Positions 6,138-14,547 of a stretch of DNA of 64,000 bases are shown here, piece by piece. The position numbers were made by a program, and so were the translations under genes. Each line of letters opens with the position of its first letter. Within the stretch, counting starts at the first letter, position 1. Source of the DNA: Microscilla marina ATCC 23134. GTDB lineage: Bacteria > Bacteroidota > Bacteroidia > Cytophagales > Microscillaceae. The stretch is taken from positions 1-64,000 of the forward strand of contig NZ_AAWS01000020.1 in the NCBI RefSeq assembly GCF_000169175.1, read 5' to 3'. The notes beneath the pieces are model-generated. The model worked only from the letters and a program-made list of their open reading frames with translations. It did not search any database and was not told the origin of the DNA.

Positions 6138-7913
6138 ATGAGGTTAACTTGGCTATATATCAAAAACACCATCAGCTGGTGTTGCTTGTTGGCAATACTT
6201 GGAGCTTGTTCGTCGGTTAGTAAAAAAGCAAAATCGTTTGAAGATTTACCCAAAGAATATACAGGACTCAAAAAAATGGTGCTTGTGCCCACCGAAGTTG
6301 CCGGTCATGAGTTTTATATAGATGTTACTCCAGTAACTTATCAGGATTTTAGGAAGTATGTACAAGCTGGAGGAACCATTGCTGCCTATTGGGATGAAGC
6401 CACCTATAACAAAAGCCTGCAGCCTGTCACTGGGATTAATTGGTACCACGCTATAGACTACTGCAATTGGCGTAGTAAGATGGAGGGGCTACCTCCTGCC
6501 TATGTGCCTTCTGGTAAGTTAGATGTGTGGGGGTACCCAGGTTGGAGGCTCAACAAGGAATCTGAAGGCTATCGTTTGCCTTTTGAGTCAGAGTTTATGA
6601 CAGCTGCCCAAGGGGGTAAAGGTAAAAGAGCCTACCCGTGGGGCAGTCGTTTTGACCCAACAAAGGCAAATTATGACAACGAACGAGGGGTGAAAACCGG
6701 TAAGTGGTGGCGCTTGGCTAAAGTAAACGAGTTGCCTAAAAATGATTTTGGAATTGGAGGAATGAGTGGCAATGTTTGGCATTGGTGCAATGACTGGCAC
6801 ACCACCAACCGAACTAAAGTGCTCAAAGGAGGAAGTTGGGGAAGTATAAACCCAAAGTACCTGCAAATAAACTATAGGTCTTTTTCGGCGCCCAGCAACT
6901 ATAATTTTGATATTGGTTTTCGTTGTGTTCGTCCAGCCTATGGCATATCGAAACGAGACAGTACTGCTCAAAAAACAACCCAGCGTAAATTTTATCAATA
7001 CCAAACCTCGCACTATAATCAACCATTACGAATAGATTACTATGGTACAAAGTTTACCCAGCGTTTGGCAACTTTTTTAGGCGATTACTTCCCTCAATCT
7101 TTGTACTTTCTAGAGCAAGTAGATGCTCAGCCTAAAATAACTCCTTTACAAATGGCGAAGGCTATAGTGTCAGTGACCCGGCAACACAACATAAATCCCT
7201 TATTTCTAACGGCGATTATGGTAAGTGAGAGCGGGTTGGGAAGTTGCTCGTTTCCGCGTTGGTATAACAACCCTATGGCTTTTCATTGGCAAAACAGGTT
7301 GATGGTTAACGGTTTACCTACCTATCAGGCTATGCCAGGTAAGCTAAACCGCAAATACCGTAACCTCAAGGCAGCTTTTCAAGCATTTTGTTATGGCATT
7401 AGACGCAATATTTACTATGCGGCTGCCCGCGAAAACCTATACGACTTTCATATGGTGTATGTGGGCTACGAGAGCGATGTGTGGCTATATACCATTGCCA
7501 GAGTCTTTAAAGATGTAGCAGGCATAAGGTTTGAAGCAGATGAACCCATGCAAAATGCTGGTGCAATGATTTACCACGATTGGGAGCAAATAAAACAACG
7601 TATTAAAGCGCCCAAGCCAACCTCATTGCACCAGTATGACAAAACAAGGCATACCAGCCCCCCGCAAACCTCTACCAAAACTATATCGGGCAGGTACTAT
7701 CTTATTGCAGGAAGCTATACCCACCTTGCCAGTGCACAACAAAAGCTACAGCACCTAAGGCAAGCTGGTTTTGCGAATGCCCGTCTGTTGCAAAGCCAAC
7801 GACGCCTCAGAGTAGCTTTTGATGCAGGCTACCAAACCAGGCAGTTGGCAGTAATAGCCAAACAAAAACTTAAAACTACTTACACCGATGTGTGGATATG
7901 GCGTGGAAGGTAG
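6138..7913 (+). CDS. Lipoprotein: FGE-sulfatase-like domain + glucosaminidase-like domain + SPOR domain
   Basis: 591-aa predicted lipoprotein; the lipobox ends LGAC with Cys24. Residues about 45-270 are an FGE-sulfatase (formylglycine-generating-enzyme-like) fold: GYRLPFESEF, GNVWHWCNDW, KGGSWG and GFRCVRP match the family's sequence landmarks. Residues about 330-480 (PLFLTAIMVSESGLG, YNNPMAFHW, YRNLKAAFQAF) resemble Bax/FlgJ-type glucosaminidase or lysozyme-like peptidoglycan hydrolases, with Glu364 the probable catalytic acid. Residues about 520-591 are a SPOR domain, which binds denuded septal glycan. This combination suggests a cell-wall protein acting at division or gliding sites (inference). 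A GldJ/GldK-like gliding lipoprotein is an alternative for the FGE part. It converges on the gene at 7920 with a 6-bp gap. Confidence 0.8.
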   Translation: MRLTWLYIKNTISWCCLLAILGACSSVSKKAKSFEDLPKEYTGLKKMVLVPTEVAGHEFYIDVTPVTYQDFRKYVQAGGTIAAYWDEATYNKSLQPVTGINWYHAIDYCNWRSKMEGLPPAYVPSGKLDVWGYPGWRLNKESEGYRLPFESEFMTAAQGGKGKRAYPWGSRFDPTKANYDNERGVKTGKWWRLAKVNELPKNDFGIGGMSGNVWHWCNDWHTTNRTKVLKGGSWGSINPKYLQINYRSFSAPSNYNFDIGFRCVRPAYGISKRDSTAQKTTQRKFYQYQTSHYNQPLRIDYYGTKFTQRLATFLGDYFPQSLYFLEQVDAQPKITPLQMAKAIVSVTRQHNINPLFLTAIMVSESGLGSCSFPRWYNNPMAFHWQNRLMVNGLPTYQAMPGKLNRKYRNLKAAFQAFCYGIRRNIYYAAARENLYDFHMVYVGYESDVWLYTIARVFKDVAGIRFEADEPMQNAGAMIYHDWEQIKQRIKAPKPTSLHQYDKTRHTSPPQTSTKTISGRYYLIAGSYTHLASAQQKLQHLRQAGFANARLLQSQRRLRVAFDAGYQTRQLAVIAKQKLKTTYTDVWIWRGR

Positions 7914-7919
7914 TAAAAG

Positions 7920-9347
7920 TTATAGTTGAACCCCTATAAGAGTTATATCATCTCTTTGCTGAGCATCTTGTTGGTGTTGTTTGAGGCGAGTTAACAACAA
8001 TTCACGGTGTGCTTGCAGGGTATCCTCCAAGCCTTGTTGTAGCAATAGCTCAAGGCGTTGCTGGCCAAAATTTCGGCGTTTGGGACTTGCCACATCTTTG
8101 AAACCATCAGTGGATAAAAATAGTTTATCTCCTGTAGAAAGCATAATCGTATGATTTACAAATGGTTCACTCCTTGTTTGTGAGTCACCACCAATGCTTC
8201 TACGGGTACCAGGTTTTTTAAATAATTGATTATCTTCTGAATAGTACAAAGGGCGCTTTGCCCCAGCAAAAGTTACTTCCTGTTGGCCATCATCCTGGGG
8301 CTTTATTTTGCAAAAGCAAATATCCATTCCGTCTTTGTTTTGCCCCTCAGACTGCTTAAGGGCAGCCCTTACACCAATGTGCATCATTTTTAAGATACGG
8401 GCTGGGCTATCTATGCCTTTTCTACTGACGATCTCATTGAGCAGCATAGTACCAATCATGCTCATAAAAGCACCTGGCACCCCATGCCCTGTACAATCTA
8501 CCACTGCCAGAAAAATTGTTTTTGAGAGTTTTTCGTTTTCTTTATCACGATTAATTGTTTGTACCATCCAGTAGAAATCTCCTGAAACAATGTCTTTGGG
8601 TTTATAAATGATAAAGTAGTCTTGGAACAATTTGCCAAAGCTTGATTTACCAGGCAAAATCGCATTTTGGATATTTTGTGCGTACTCCACGCTTTCCGTC
8701 AGGCTGCCGTGTAGTTTACGAAACTCCTCCGAAATGATCAGGTGATTACGAGTTTGCCTGAGTTGATGGTTGAGATCTTTATTTTGCAGCCTAATTTTTT
8801 CATCTTTGAGCAATAAGCAAAGGTTCGCCCCGATATTGTTATTGATTTTATCCAAAAAATCGAGAAATTGTTGCATTGGGGGTTTATGAAACAATATTTC
8901 TAACACCCCATACACTTCTTTTTGATAAATAATAGGTAAAGTAAGTATGCTATATAGAGGAATTAATAGCGTAGTGTTGACAGCTTTAAAAACGGGTTCC
9001 TTTTCCTGAGAGGTAATGTACGATTTCTCTTTACTTTTGGCTACCAACCCTATAGTATCTTCGCCTAAATATATGATGTCCTTCACCTGGTCAGTCTCTA
9101 TGGCATAACCACCTATAAAACGAAAGCTTTCTAGTTGAACCTCTTCATCTTCAATGTTTTTGAGATAAAAGGTCGCTTGAAAACCTTCTACAAAGGGTAT
9201 AAGGTGTTGTAAAACATGATTAGCCCAGTTTTCGCTGTCCTGCCCACTTTGTATCTGCATAATACGAGCAAAACGAGCCCAGTTTTTATAGAAAAACAAG
9301 TCATTAGCCGAAATTTCATCGGTAGGTTGGTTGGTTAATATTTGCAT
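7920..9347 (-). CDS. GAF-domain SpoIIE-type protein serine phosphatase
   Basis: 475 aa. Residues about 20-190 form a GAF-like sensory domain (ending VYGVLEILFHKPP), followed by a helical linker and a PP2C/SpoIIE phosphatase domain (about 235-475). The metal-binding signature VVDCTGHGVPGAFMSMIG, the STDGFKD motif and the closing QRDDITLIG are all present, so it should be active on phosphoserine or phosphothreonine. In RsbU-like proteins the substrate is an anti-sigma antagonist; none is encoded beside it, though a SpoIIAA-like protein is at 47443. It has no membrane segment, so it probably works in the cytosol. It shares phosphatase-domain wording with the big sensor at 31291. Confidence 0.9.
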   Translation of the reverse strand: MQILTNQPTDEISANDLFFYKNWARFARIMQIQSGQDSENWANHVLQHLIPFVEGFQATFYLKNIEDEEVQLESFRFIGGYAIETDQVKDIIYLGEDTIGLVAKSKEKSYITSQEKEPVFKAVNTTLLIPLYSILTLPIIYQKEVYGVLEILFHKPPMQQFLDFLDKINNNIGANLCLLLKDEKIRLQNKDLNHQLRQTRNHLIISEEFRKLHGSLTESVEYAQNIQNAILPGKSSFGKLFQDYFIIYKPKDIVSGDFYWMVQTINRDKENEKLSKTIFLAVVDCTGHGVPGAFMSMIGTMLLNEIVSRKGIDSPARILKMMHIGVRAALKQSEGQNKDGMDICFCKIKPQDDGQQEVTFAGAKRPLYYSEDNQLFKKPGTRRSIGGDSQTRSEPFVNHTIMLSTGDKLFLSTDGFKDVASPKRRNFGQQRLELLLQQGLEDTLQAHRELLLTRLKQHQQDAQQRDDITLIGVQL

Positions 9348-9591
9348 AGAACTATCTAAAGTTTTGGTCTGAATGAAGTAGTGCTTTGTTTACTGTTTGC
9401 AAACTGATTTTTGTCAGTAATGTTCATTACAGTTCGTTTTTATGGTTGATACGCAATAATTATTCTTATGAAAATAAAACTATAAGTTATTTTATAATCG
9501 TTTACACTAACCTATTGTTTGTGACTATAAGTATCTTACTTTAATATGCAATAATTTAAGAATGCTTTTGTGTAACTCTTCCAATAGCTTA

Positions 9592-9855
9592 GGAACATGT
9601 TCAAAATAAGTGTCGAGATTGAGGTCATAAACTCAAGGCTGACTGAGGCACTTTTAGCCTTTGGCAGAGCTCAGCGCAGCAAAGCTGCAGCTATCGGTTT
9701 GCGGGCAAGGCAACATCCGGGGGATGTTGAGCCAGACCGTGGGACGGTACCACGGACAATAAAAGCTCATAGTCCCGGCGGAACTGCCGGGGTAACGAAA
9801 GTCAGTAAAGAGAACCGCAGAACGAAGTTCAAGCTCTGCGAAGCTAATATGTTCT
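9592..9855. repeat. Hairpin-rich element, possible mobile repeat or structured RNA
   Basis: About 260 bases, visibly richer in G and C than its flanks. At least five successive perfect stems are seen: 9676-9680/9684-9688, 9711-9718/9722-9729, 9737-9742/9750-9755, 9774-9779/9786-9791 and 9816-9821/9835-9840. The left end GGAACATGTTCAAAA resembles the terminal repeat of the element at 20721, and the motif ATGTTC-n-AAA occurs at both edges (9597 and 9849). An open frame runs across it but shows no protein-family features. It could be a non-autonomous mobile element or a non-coding RNA; it does not match my memory of RNase P, tmRNA, 6S or group II domain V. Confidence 0.5.
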
Positions 9856-10030
9856 AAACCGGACAGTTATTGCGATCACGTTCCTTAACTCTAAGTGATA
9901 GTTTAATGACTACCAAAGTTTGGGATAGATTGAAAAAACATCAGTGCATCTAATTAAGTATCAGGAGAAGCTGAATGAGTCGTGCCTATAACTTAAACAA
10001 TTAGAGTAATCAATCAAATAAGAAGTTAAT

Positions 10031-10064
10031 GAGAATTGTATTTAAGTAAGTCTACTTAATTCTC
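10031..10064 (-). terminator. Possible terminator of the DinB-like gene
   Basis: Two-part stem (GAGAA with TTCTC, then TTAAGTA with TACTTAA) just beyond the stop codon at 10081; the T tract on the minus strand is weak. Confidence 0.4.
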
Positions 10065-10080
10065 GTTTTGTAAACCTGAT

Positions 10081-10584
10081 CTACTGGGTTTGTTCAGGGT
10101 TGATTTGGCGTACATAGTCAGGGAAAATTTGTTGAAGGTGATGCTCCAGGTGCACTACATAATCTAACACTAAGTCACTTAAGCTAACTTCAGCCTTTTC
10201 TGTAGCCATACTATGTGGTTCTCGGTCTTTGTTCCAGGCATTATTTGGAATATGTCGAATGATATGGCAAATGTGTATATTATACCAATACCATAGTTCG
10301 ATTACATCTCTCCAGTTACTTTCCTGAAAACGTTGTGTGTCAACTAAAGCCTTTTGAGGGTATGCTTCAAAAATAAGGTCATCTCTCCATTGTGCTTTGA
10401 TAAACCTTTGGCTGTTATAAGTTGCAGAATCTATCAGGTGACCCATAATTTGTATAGGCGACCATTTGCCTGGTGCAAGTGCTTGACTTTGAACCTGGTT
10501 AGGTAGATTCAACAATTGAGCAAGTATTTTGTCAAGTATTTTATCTTGAAGTAATTTAGCTGCGGTGCTTTGTTTCATTGCCAC
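10081..10584 (-). CDS. DinB_2-family protein, putative metal-dependent transferase
   Basis: 167-aa four-helix-bundle protein of the DinB/YfiT superfamily. The motif GKWSPIQIMGHLIDSA places His49 on helix 2, and VVHLEHHLQQIF supplies His145 and His148/149, the usual three-histidine metal site of the superfamily. Members of this fold include bacillithiol and mycothiol S-transferases and maleylpyruvate isomerases. Bacteroidota often use bacillithiol, so thiol transfer is possible but not shown. It is transcribed alone, divergent from the oxygenase gene at 10792. The first ATG is used; the in-frame ATG two codons later is equally possible. Confidence 0.8.
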   Translation of the reverse strand: MAMKQSTAAKLLQDKILDKILAQLLNLPNQVQSQALAPGKWSPIQIMGHLIDSATYNSQRFIKAQWRDDLIFEAYPQKALVDTQRFQESNWRDVIELWYWYNIHICHIIRHIPNNAWNKDREPHSMATEKAEVSLSDLVLDYVVHLEHHLQQIFPDYVRQINPEQTQ

Positions 10585-10715
10585 TGTAGTTTGTATAAAA
10601 AATAGTTTGTATCAGTATATAAAATTCATTTTTAGACTAAAAAATAAGGCAATGATTAATTGTATGTTATTTTTTAACACAGAACCTTTCCATTTTATTC
10701 AATAATTCTACATAA

Positions 10716-10747
10716 TTGCCATTATTCCCTACAAAGTCTTAATTTTG
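10716..10747 (+). promoter_or_regulatory. Candidate promoter of the 2OG-Fe(II) oxygenase gene
   Basis: TTG at 10716-10718 and TAATTTTG (fits TAnnTTTG) at 10740-10747, with a 21-base spacer. It predicts a 5' leader of roughly 40 bases. Confidence 0.45.
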
Positions 10748-10791
10748 TTTAACAATAGAAGTTACATATAAAAAACATAAACTTACTGTAT

Positions 10792-11763
10792 ATGAGCGAA
10801 AAGCTTTATGACGAAATCCCTTCTTTAGATTTAGCCGATTTTACATCAGGCGATGCATCTAAAAAGGCTCAGTTTGTAAAAGATTTGGGGGAAGCTTATA
10901 ACAATATAGGCTTTGTAGCTATAAAAAACCATGGGCTTACAGATGAACTCACTGAACAGCTTTATGCCAGTGTGAAGGAGTTTTTTGCTCAACCACAAGA
11001 GGTAAAGCAACAGTATGAAATTGAAGGTTTGTCAGGGCAGCGCGGTTATGTAGGCAAAGGCAAAGAGCATGCTAAAGGGCGAAGTACAGGTGACCTGAAG
11101 GAGTTTTATCATGTAGGTCAGGAGGTAACCGATGGAGACCCTATCAAAAGCGAGTACCCTGACAACGTTTTTCCTAAGGAGATTCCTATTTTTAAAGAGA
11201 ACACTCTTACTGCCTACCAAACACTGGAAGCAGCAGGAAGACAAATGTTGAGAGCATTGGCGATTTACCTTGATTTAAAGGAAGATTACTTTGAGAGTAG
11301 AGTACATAACGGCAATAGTATTTTACGTGCTATTCACTATTATCCTATTACCAATACCGACGAAGTGCCTGATGATGCAGTAAGAGCAGCTGCACACGGC
11401 GATATTAACCTCATTACTTTATTGATGGGAGCAAGCGCTGATGGTCTTCAGATTTTGCGAAAAGATAATCAATGGATTTCGGTAACTGCATTGCCCGATC
11501 AGATTGTGGTAAATGTAGGGGATATGCTTGAGCGCTTGACAAACAATAGGCTTAAGTCAACTGTTCACCGGGTAGTAAATCCACCCAAAGAACTATTGCA
11601 TACATCACGTTATTCTATTCCGTTTTTTATGCATCCTCGTTCCGATATGGATTTAACTTGTCTGGAAAGTTGTATAAACGAGAACAACCCCAAACAGTAT
11701 GAAGACATGACTGCGGGGCAGTTCTTAGAAGAACGTTTACGAGAAATAGGTTTGAAAAAATAA
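10792..11763 (+). CDS. Isopenicillin N synthase-like 2-oxoglutarate/Fe(II) dioxygenase
   Basis: 323 aa with both IPNS-family domains: the N-terminal DIOX_N part (about 8-130, NIGFVAIKNHGL) and the C-terminal 2OG-FeII_Oxy jelly roll (about 175-285). The iron ligands His202 and Asp204 (AHGDINLITLL) and His259 (STVHRVV) are present, as is the RYS motif (Arg273, Ser275) that binds 2-oxoglutarate. The enzyme should therefore be active. The substrate cannot be told from sequence; relatives hydroxylate or desaturate small molecules such as plant hormones or antibiotics. It stands alone, separated from chrA by a hairpin at 11777. Confidence 0.9.
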   Translation: MSEKLYDEIPSLDLADFTSGDASKKAQFVKDLGEAYNNIGFVAIKNHGLTDELTEQLYASVKEFFAQPQEVKQQYEIEGLSGQRGYVGKGKEHAKGRSTGDLKEFYHVGQEVTDGDPIKSEYPDNVFPKEIPIFKENTLTAYQTLEAAGRQMLRALAIYLDLKEDYFESRVHNGNSILRAIHYYPITNTDEVPDDAVRAAAHGDINLITLLMGASADGLQILRKDNQWISVTALPDQIVVNVGDMLERLTNNRLKSTVHRVVNPPKELLHTSRYSIPFFMHPRSDMDLTCLESCINENNPKQYEDMTAGQFLEERLREIGLKK

Positions 11764-11776
11764 ACAAATGGGGAAC

Positions 11777-11805
11777 GAAACCACTGCATCAAAAGCAGTG
11801 GTTTC
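11777..11805 (+). terminator. Hairpin between the oxygenase and chrA genes
   Basis: Perfect 11-bp stem (11777-11787 with 11795-11805) and 7-base loop. The following T run is short, so it may act as an attenuator before chrA, which begins 12 bases later. Confidence 0.5.
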
Positions 11806-11816
11806 TACATTTTAGA

Positions 11817-13019
11817 ATGAAAAGAATCAGGTATTACATATTTTTACGAGATGTTGCCTGGCTCTCCATTGCTGCGTTTGGAGGTCCACAAGTGCACATA
11901 GCCCTGTTCATTGACATGTTTGTCAAAAAAAGAGGATATCTCAAAGAGAAAGAGTTTTTAGAACTCAACGCTTTATGTCAGATTTTGCCAGGGCCTACCT
12001 CTACACAAACTATAGTAGCTCTAGGGTTCAAAATAGGAGGACCCAGTCTGGCTTATCTTACTTTGTTGATCTGGTCGTTACCTGCTATGATCATTATGAC
12101 TGTATTGGGCATTACCATATCCTACTTTCATCACCAGAGTTTTTCTCTGGACTTTCTCCGGTTTGTCCAACCCTTAGCAGTAGGGCTGGTTTGTTATGCT
12201 GCCTATCGCATTACCCGCATGGTAGTCAATACCAAAACCGGGGTAGTGCTATTAATCGTATCAGCTGCTTGTGCTTATACATTCAAATCTCCATTTGTAT
12301 TTCCTGTAGTAGTGGTAGTAGGGGGGATGGTTACCGCGCTTCGTAAGTTCAAGCACCAGCCCAAAGAACAACCCGAACCACTTAAAATTGAATGGGCAAA
12401 TTTTTTACTGTACCTTGGAGTAATGCTCATTGTAGGTTTAGGTATTTTGGTAGTAGGTATTAATAATACTCCTTTATGGGTGAGACTGTTTGAAAACTTT
12501 TACCGTAACGGTAGCTTTATCTTTGGAGGTGGGCAAGTGCTTATTCCAGTGCTGTTTACTGAGTTTGTAGAGTTTAAAGCTTACCTTAGCGAACAAGAGT
12601 TTTTATCTGGTTTTGGTTTGGCTCAGTGTGTGCCTGGCCCTGTATTTTCGTTTGTGTCGTTTATAGGTGCCTTGTCTATGCGAGAAGCAGGAGCCGGAGT
12701 TGGCGGTGAAATCTGGGGGGCATTTATTGCAGCAGCAGGCATATTTTTACCTGGTACTTTCCTTATCTTTTTTGTCATTCGTTTTTGGGAACAGCTCAAA
12801 AAGTTCCGCATTGTCAAGGCTTCATTAGAAGGTATTCATGCGGCAAGCTCTGGTTTGGTAATAGCAGCAGCCTTATTATTGCTTACCCCTGTGGTCACCG
12901 GAGCCCACAATTACCTTAACATGACTTTGGTAGTTGCTGCTTTTCTTATACTTACTTTTACTAAAGTAAAACCACCCTGGATTATTTTATGTGGCTTGCT
13001 TGCCGGGTTTATTTTCTGA
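11817..13019 (+). CDS. chrA: Chromate transporter, long two-domain CHR family
   Basis: 400-aa integral membrane protein with about ten hydrophobic segments. It consists of two homologous CHR halves, as in the long form of the family: the first begins with FGGPQVHIALF (from residue 21), the second with FGGGQVLIPVLF (from residue 236). PGP motifs (ILPGPTSTQT and CVPGPVFSF) recur in each half. The family exports chromate from the cytoplasm by proton-coupled transport; many members in unpolluted habitats probably have another anionic substrate. It starts 53 bp after the oxygenase gene, and no chromate-responsive regulator is nearby. Confidence 0.9.
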   Translation: MKRIRYYIFLRDVAWLSIAAFGGPQVHIALFIDMFVKKRGYLKEKEFLELNALCQILPGPTSTQTIVALGFKIGGPSLAYLTLLIWSLPAMIIMTVLGITISYFHHQSFSLDFLRFVQPLAVGLVCYAAYRITRMVVNTKTGVVLLIVSAACAYTFKSPFVFPVVVVVGGMVTALRKFKHQPKEQPEPLKIEWANFLLYLGVMLIVGLGILVVGINNTPLWVRLFENFYRNGSFIFGGGQVLIPVLFTEFVEFKAYLSEQEFLSGFGLAQCVPGPVFSFVSFIGALSMREAGAGVGGEIWGAFIAAAGIFLPGTFLIFFVIRFWEQLKKFRIVKASLEGIHAASSGLVIAAALLLLTPVVTGAHNYLNMTLVVAAFLILTFTKVKPPWIILCGLLAGFIF

Positions 13020-13439
13020 TATAGTGCGATGTGACCACTTATTTTGAGCAGTGATGACCCATATTTAAGTGGGGTTACTGTAGCAATGCTCTGCAGTGAT
13101 TTTAGTCAAAGTTGGTTGTTGGTTATCAGTTATTTATGAATTTAAAAACTATTTAATTGGGTGTTTAGGCGTAAAACCGAAACACTTTCAAAAATAAAGT
13201 GAGTACGCAATCTTAAAGTAAGATACTGGTTTACAGTATTTAACAAGGTGAACATTTACTCGAATCGGCTATGGACTATCGACTAAATACTATGGACTAT
13301 TGTGTAGGCTTTCTGGGTTGTTTAGAGGAGAACCCTCTCAATGCTTTGTGTTTTTATTTCTATACTTACTAAATTGCCTCGTTTTTTAACCAAAACAACA
13401 GTTTGAATACTTGAAAGCAAATAACAACCAATATAATTT
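13020..13439. other. Gene-free region before the dUTPase fusion
   Basis: 420 AT-rich bases with no credible coding frame. An 11-bp direct repeat CTATGGACTAT occurs at 13269-13279 and 13290-13300. No clear promoter match was found. Confidence 0.4.
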
Positions 13440-14492
13440 ATGAGTTTAGCTAACAACTTTTTTAGCGATATAGATACTGAAGGGAAAGCGTATTGTTTGG
13501 GGTGGATCGCTGCGAATGGAATAGTTGATCAACACCAGGTAGAGTTAAGAGTAGCTTATCAGCAAGTACGTATGCTGGAAGTGTTGCGTAGTATTATAGA
13601 CAAGGAGTTGCCCATAGGCGAAATAGAAGATGCTAACACGGGTCGCCAGGCATATCTTAAACTTGAGTCAGACAAAATAGCACAGAGCGTTTGCCAGTGG
13701 CTACAAGTATCAGTTGAAGATCAGTACCTGACCACAGCTAAATTACCTGCTATCGAACATAAGTTCTTGCAGTGGAGTTTTATTCGTGGGGTGTTTGATG
13801 CTTACGGCAATATTAACCTGGATACTATAGAGTTTACACTTACTACTCGTTCTGAAAATCTGCTATATGACATCAAAGCTTTTTGTAAAATACCCGCCGA
13901 AGTAACCAATACAGGAGAACTATTTACGCTTAATTTGCAAAGAAACAATGCCCTCGATTTTTTAGGCAACCTATATGACCATGCCTCTTATGGGCTGGAA
14001 GCCAACCAGGAAATATATGCCAGGCTTTGTGCTTTGGTGCCTGGGTTTACTGCTAAAATAAGTGAAAAATATCCCTTTAAGTGGGTAAAAGCACTTGCTG
14101 ACGCGGTACCTCCGTTCAAAGAGCGGGTTTCGGATAGTGGATATGACCTTACGTTGGTAAAAAAGGTAAAAGAGGTAGGGGATGTTACGTTTTTTGATAC
14201 TGGTATCAAAGTACAACCTGGCTATGGTTGGTATTTTGACTTGGTGCCCCGTAGTTCTATTTCTAAAACTGGCTACATGCTGGCAAACAGTGTAGGTGTG
14301 ATTGACCGAACTTATACTGGGAATGTCCTTGTACCTTTACGAAAAGTAGATGTTAAAATGCCTGATTTAGACTTACCTGCCCGTATAGTGCAAATTATTC
14401 CCCGACCTATTGTACATGTACAGTGGCAACAGGTAGAAGATTTTGACGAAACCGCCAGAGGTGAAGGTGGCTTTGGGAGTACCAACACGTAA
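13440..14492 (+). CDS. dut: LAGLIDADG-like domain fused to dUTPase
   Basis: 350 aa. The C-terminal part (about 228-350) carries all five dUTPase motifs: I SDSGYDLT (231-238), II PRSSISKTG (270-278), III GVIDRTYTGN (286-295), IV RIVQIIPRP (315-323) and V RGEGGFGSTN (340-349). It should hydrolyse dUTP to dUMP and pyrophosphate, protecting DNA from uracil. The N-terminal ~215 residues look like a two-motif LAGLIDADG homing-endonuclease fold: CLGWIAANG (19-27) and IRGVFDAYG (115-123). The last acidic position of each motif is replaced (Asn26, Tyr122), so nuclease activity is doubtful. It lies 55 bp before the sugar nucleotidyltransferase gene, heading a conserved-looking envelope gene run. It is not an intein, since the dUTPase is uninterrupted. 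Confidence 0.85.
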   Translation: MSLANNFFSDIDTEGKAYCLGWIAANGIVDQHQVELRVAYQQVRMLEVLRSIIDKELPIGEIEDANTGRQAYLKLESDKIAQSVCQWLQVSVEDQYLTTAKLPAIEHKFLQWSFIRGVFDAYGNINLDTIEFTLTTRSENLLYDIKAFCKIPAEVTNTGELFTLNLQRNNALDFLGNLYDHASYGLEANQEIYARLCALVPGFTAKISEKYPFKWVKALADAVPPFKERVSDSGYDLTLVKKVKEVGDVTFFDTGIKVQPGYGWYFDLVPRSSISKTGYMLANSVGVIDRTYTGNVLVPLRKVDVKMPDLDLPARIVQIIPRPIVHVQWQQVEDFDETARGEGGFGSTNT

Positions 14493-14547
14493 TGCCCTCA
14501 TAACAAATACATTAAAAACAGACAGAAATTAAACGAGACATTAAATT

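Larger units (their letters stand above)
9348..10080. other. Gene-free region carrying the hairpin-rich element
   Basis: 733 bases between the phosphatase gene and the DinB-like gene. Its outer parts are AT-rich and show nothing I recognise; the middle holds the structured element described at 9592-9855. A weak hairpin at 10031-10064 may end the DinB-like transcript. Confidence 0.5.

Noticed and set aside
9597-9857. 86-codon frame spanning the hairpin-rich element
   Set aside because: The open frame is explained by composition; its sequence has no domain character and the DNA shows strong stem structure instead.
13269-13300. 11-bp direct repeat CTATGGACTAT
   Set aside because: Only two copies and no associated feature; insufficient to call an operator.
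13440-14492. Intein inside the dUTPase gene
   Set aside because: The LAGLIDADG-like domain is at the N terminus, not inserted into the dUTPase, and there are no splicing-junction residues or second extein.
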